DNA from: an uncultured Halieaceae bacterium
GTDB taxonomy: Bacteria > Pseudomonadota > Gammaproteobacteria > Pseudomonadales > Halieaceae
NCBI GenBank assembly: GCA_913063005.1
Contig: CAJXZI010000152.1
Location: 1 to 5,421 of the forward strand
DNA length: 5,421 nucleotides
Reading direction: 5' to 3'
The notes below the pieces were generated by a model, which was not told the origin of the DNA, did not search any database, and saw only the letters and a list, made by a program, of their open reading frames with translations. The position numbers and the translations under genes are program-made. Positions 5,133-5,421 of this stretch are shown one piece after another. Every line of letters starts with the position of its first letter. The first letter of the stretch is position 1.

Positions 5133-5421
5133 TGGCGAATACGCGAAAAACGGCTGCCATCATTGGTGGCGGTGTCATCGGCTCAGGCTGGGCGACACGG
5201 TTTTTACTGAACGGTTGGGATGTCCGTTTCTTTGACCCGAGTGAAGACGCCGAGCGCGTATTGCACGCGGTTATCGAGCGAGGGCGTGAGGCAATGCCAG
5301 CGCTTTGCGATGTTGTGCCCGAAGAGGGAACGCTAACGATTGTCAACTCAACAGCCGATGCCGTTACTGGTGCCAGTTACATTCAAGAATCGACGCCTGA
5401 ACGCATCGAAGTAAAGCGTGC
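5132..5421 (+). CDS. lcdH: L-carnitine 3-dehydrogenase, N-terminal part, cut by the window edge
   Basis: An NAD-dependent dehydrogenase of the 3-hydroxyacyl-CoA dehydrogenase superfamily that oxidises L-carnitine to 3-dehydrocarnitine. Only the first 96 complete codons are in the window. The Rossmann start is clear: AAIIGGGVIGSGW (8-20) holds the GxGxxG loop (Gly12, Gly14, Gly17), followed by RFLLNGWDVRFFDP (23-36), whose Asp35 ends strand 2 and favours NAD over NADP. The later YIQESTPERIEVKR stretch (83-96) matches carnitine dehydrogenases as I know them. The ATG overlaps the BKACE stop (TAATG). The upstream ribosome binding site is weak (AGCGAG-like), so translational coupling is likely. 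In many bacteria this protein is fused to a C-terminal betainyl-CoA thioesterase; that cannot be judged here. The P. aeruginosa counterpart is also called cdhA. Confidence 0.88.
   Translation, partial: MANTRKTAAIIGGGVIGSGWATRFLLNGWDVRFFDPSEDAERVLHAVIERGREAMPALCDVVPEEGTLTIVNSTADAVTGASYIQESTPERIEVKR

Overview
The window looks like a chromosomal segment from a Gram-negative proteobacterium. Gene spacing, strong GGAGG-type ribosome binding sites and moderate GC (a little above half in genes, lower in the central spacer) fit a marine gammaproteobacterium such as the OM60/NOR5 or SAR92 type. That placement is inference from gene content and composition only. No rRNA, tRNA, insertion sequence, CRISPR or phage feature is visible.

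Left half, minus strand: a TauD-type 2-oxoglutarate (2OG)/Fe(II) dioxygenase (16-855, GTG start) lies downstream of a 12-helix MFS transporter (1059-2381). A 203-bp gap separates them, so they may or may not be co-transcribed. Centre: a 557-bp divergent spacer (2382-2938) has no convincing large gene. It does hold a near-perfect direct repeat, a cluster of GTTTCTTG-type direct and inverted repeats, a long-loop inverted repeat and one 28-codon ORF with a good ribosome binding site.

Right half, plus strand: three genes in a row form an evident quaternary-amine catabolic operon. They are a gamma-butyrobetaine-hydroxylase-family dioxygenase (2939-4153), a BKACE-family dehydrocarnitine cleavage enzyme (4221-5132) and the N-terminal third of L-carnitine 3-dehydrogenase (5132 to the window edge), which overlaps the previous stop codon by one base. 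The family-based pathway is gamma-butyrobetaine -> L-carnitine -> 3-dehydrocarnitine -> (with acetyl-CoA) betainyl-CoA + acetoacetate -> glycine betaine. The last step needs a betainyl-CoA thioesterase, which is not in the window. It may be fused to the dehydrogenase or lie just downstream.

The main oddity is the first enzyme of this operon. Its N-terminal domain has lost all four expected zinc ligands (the CxCxxC cluster and the later His). Its substrate pocket also differs from characterised gamma-butyrobetaine hydroxylases: a conserved cage Tyr is replaced by Asn after a roughly six-residue insertion. It may therefore be a divergent subfamily acting on gamma-butyrobetaine or on a related trimethylammonium compound.
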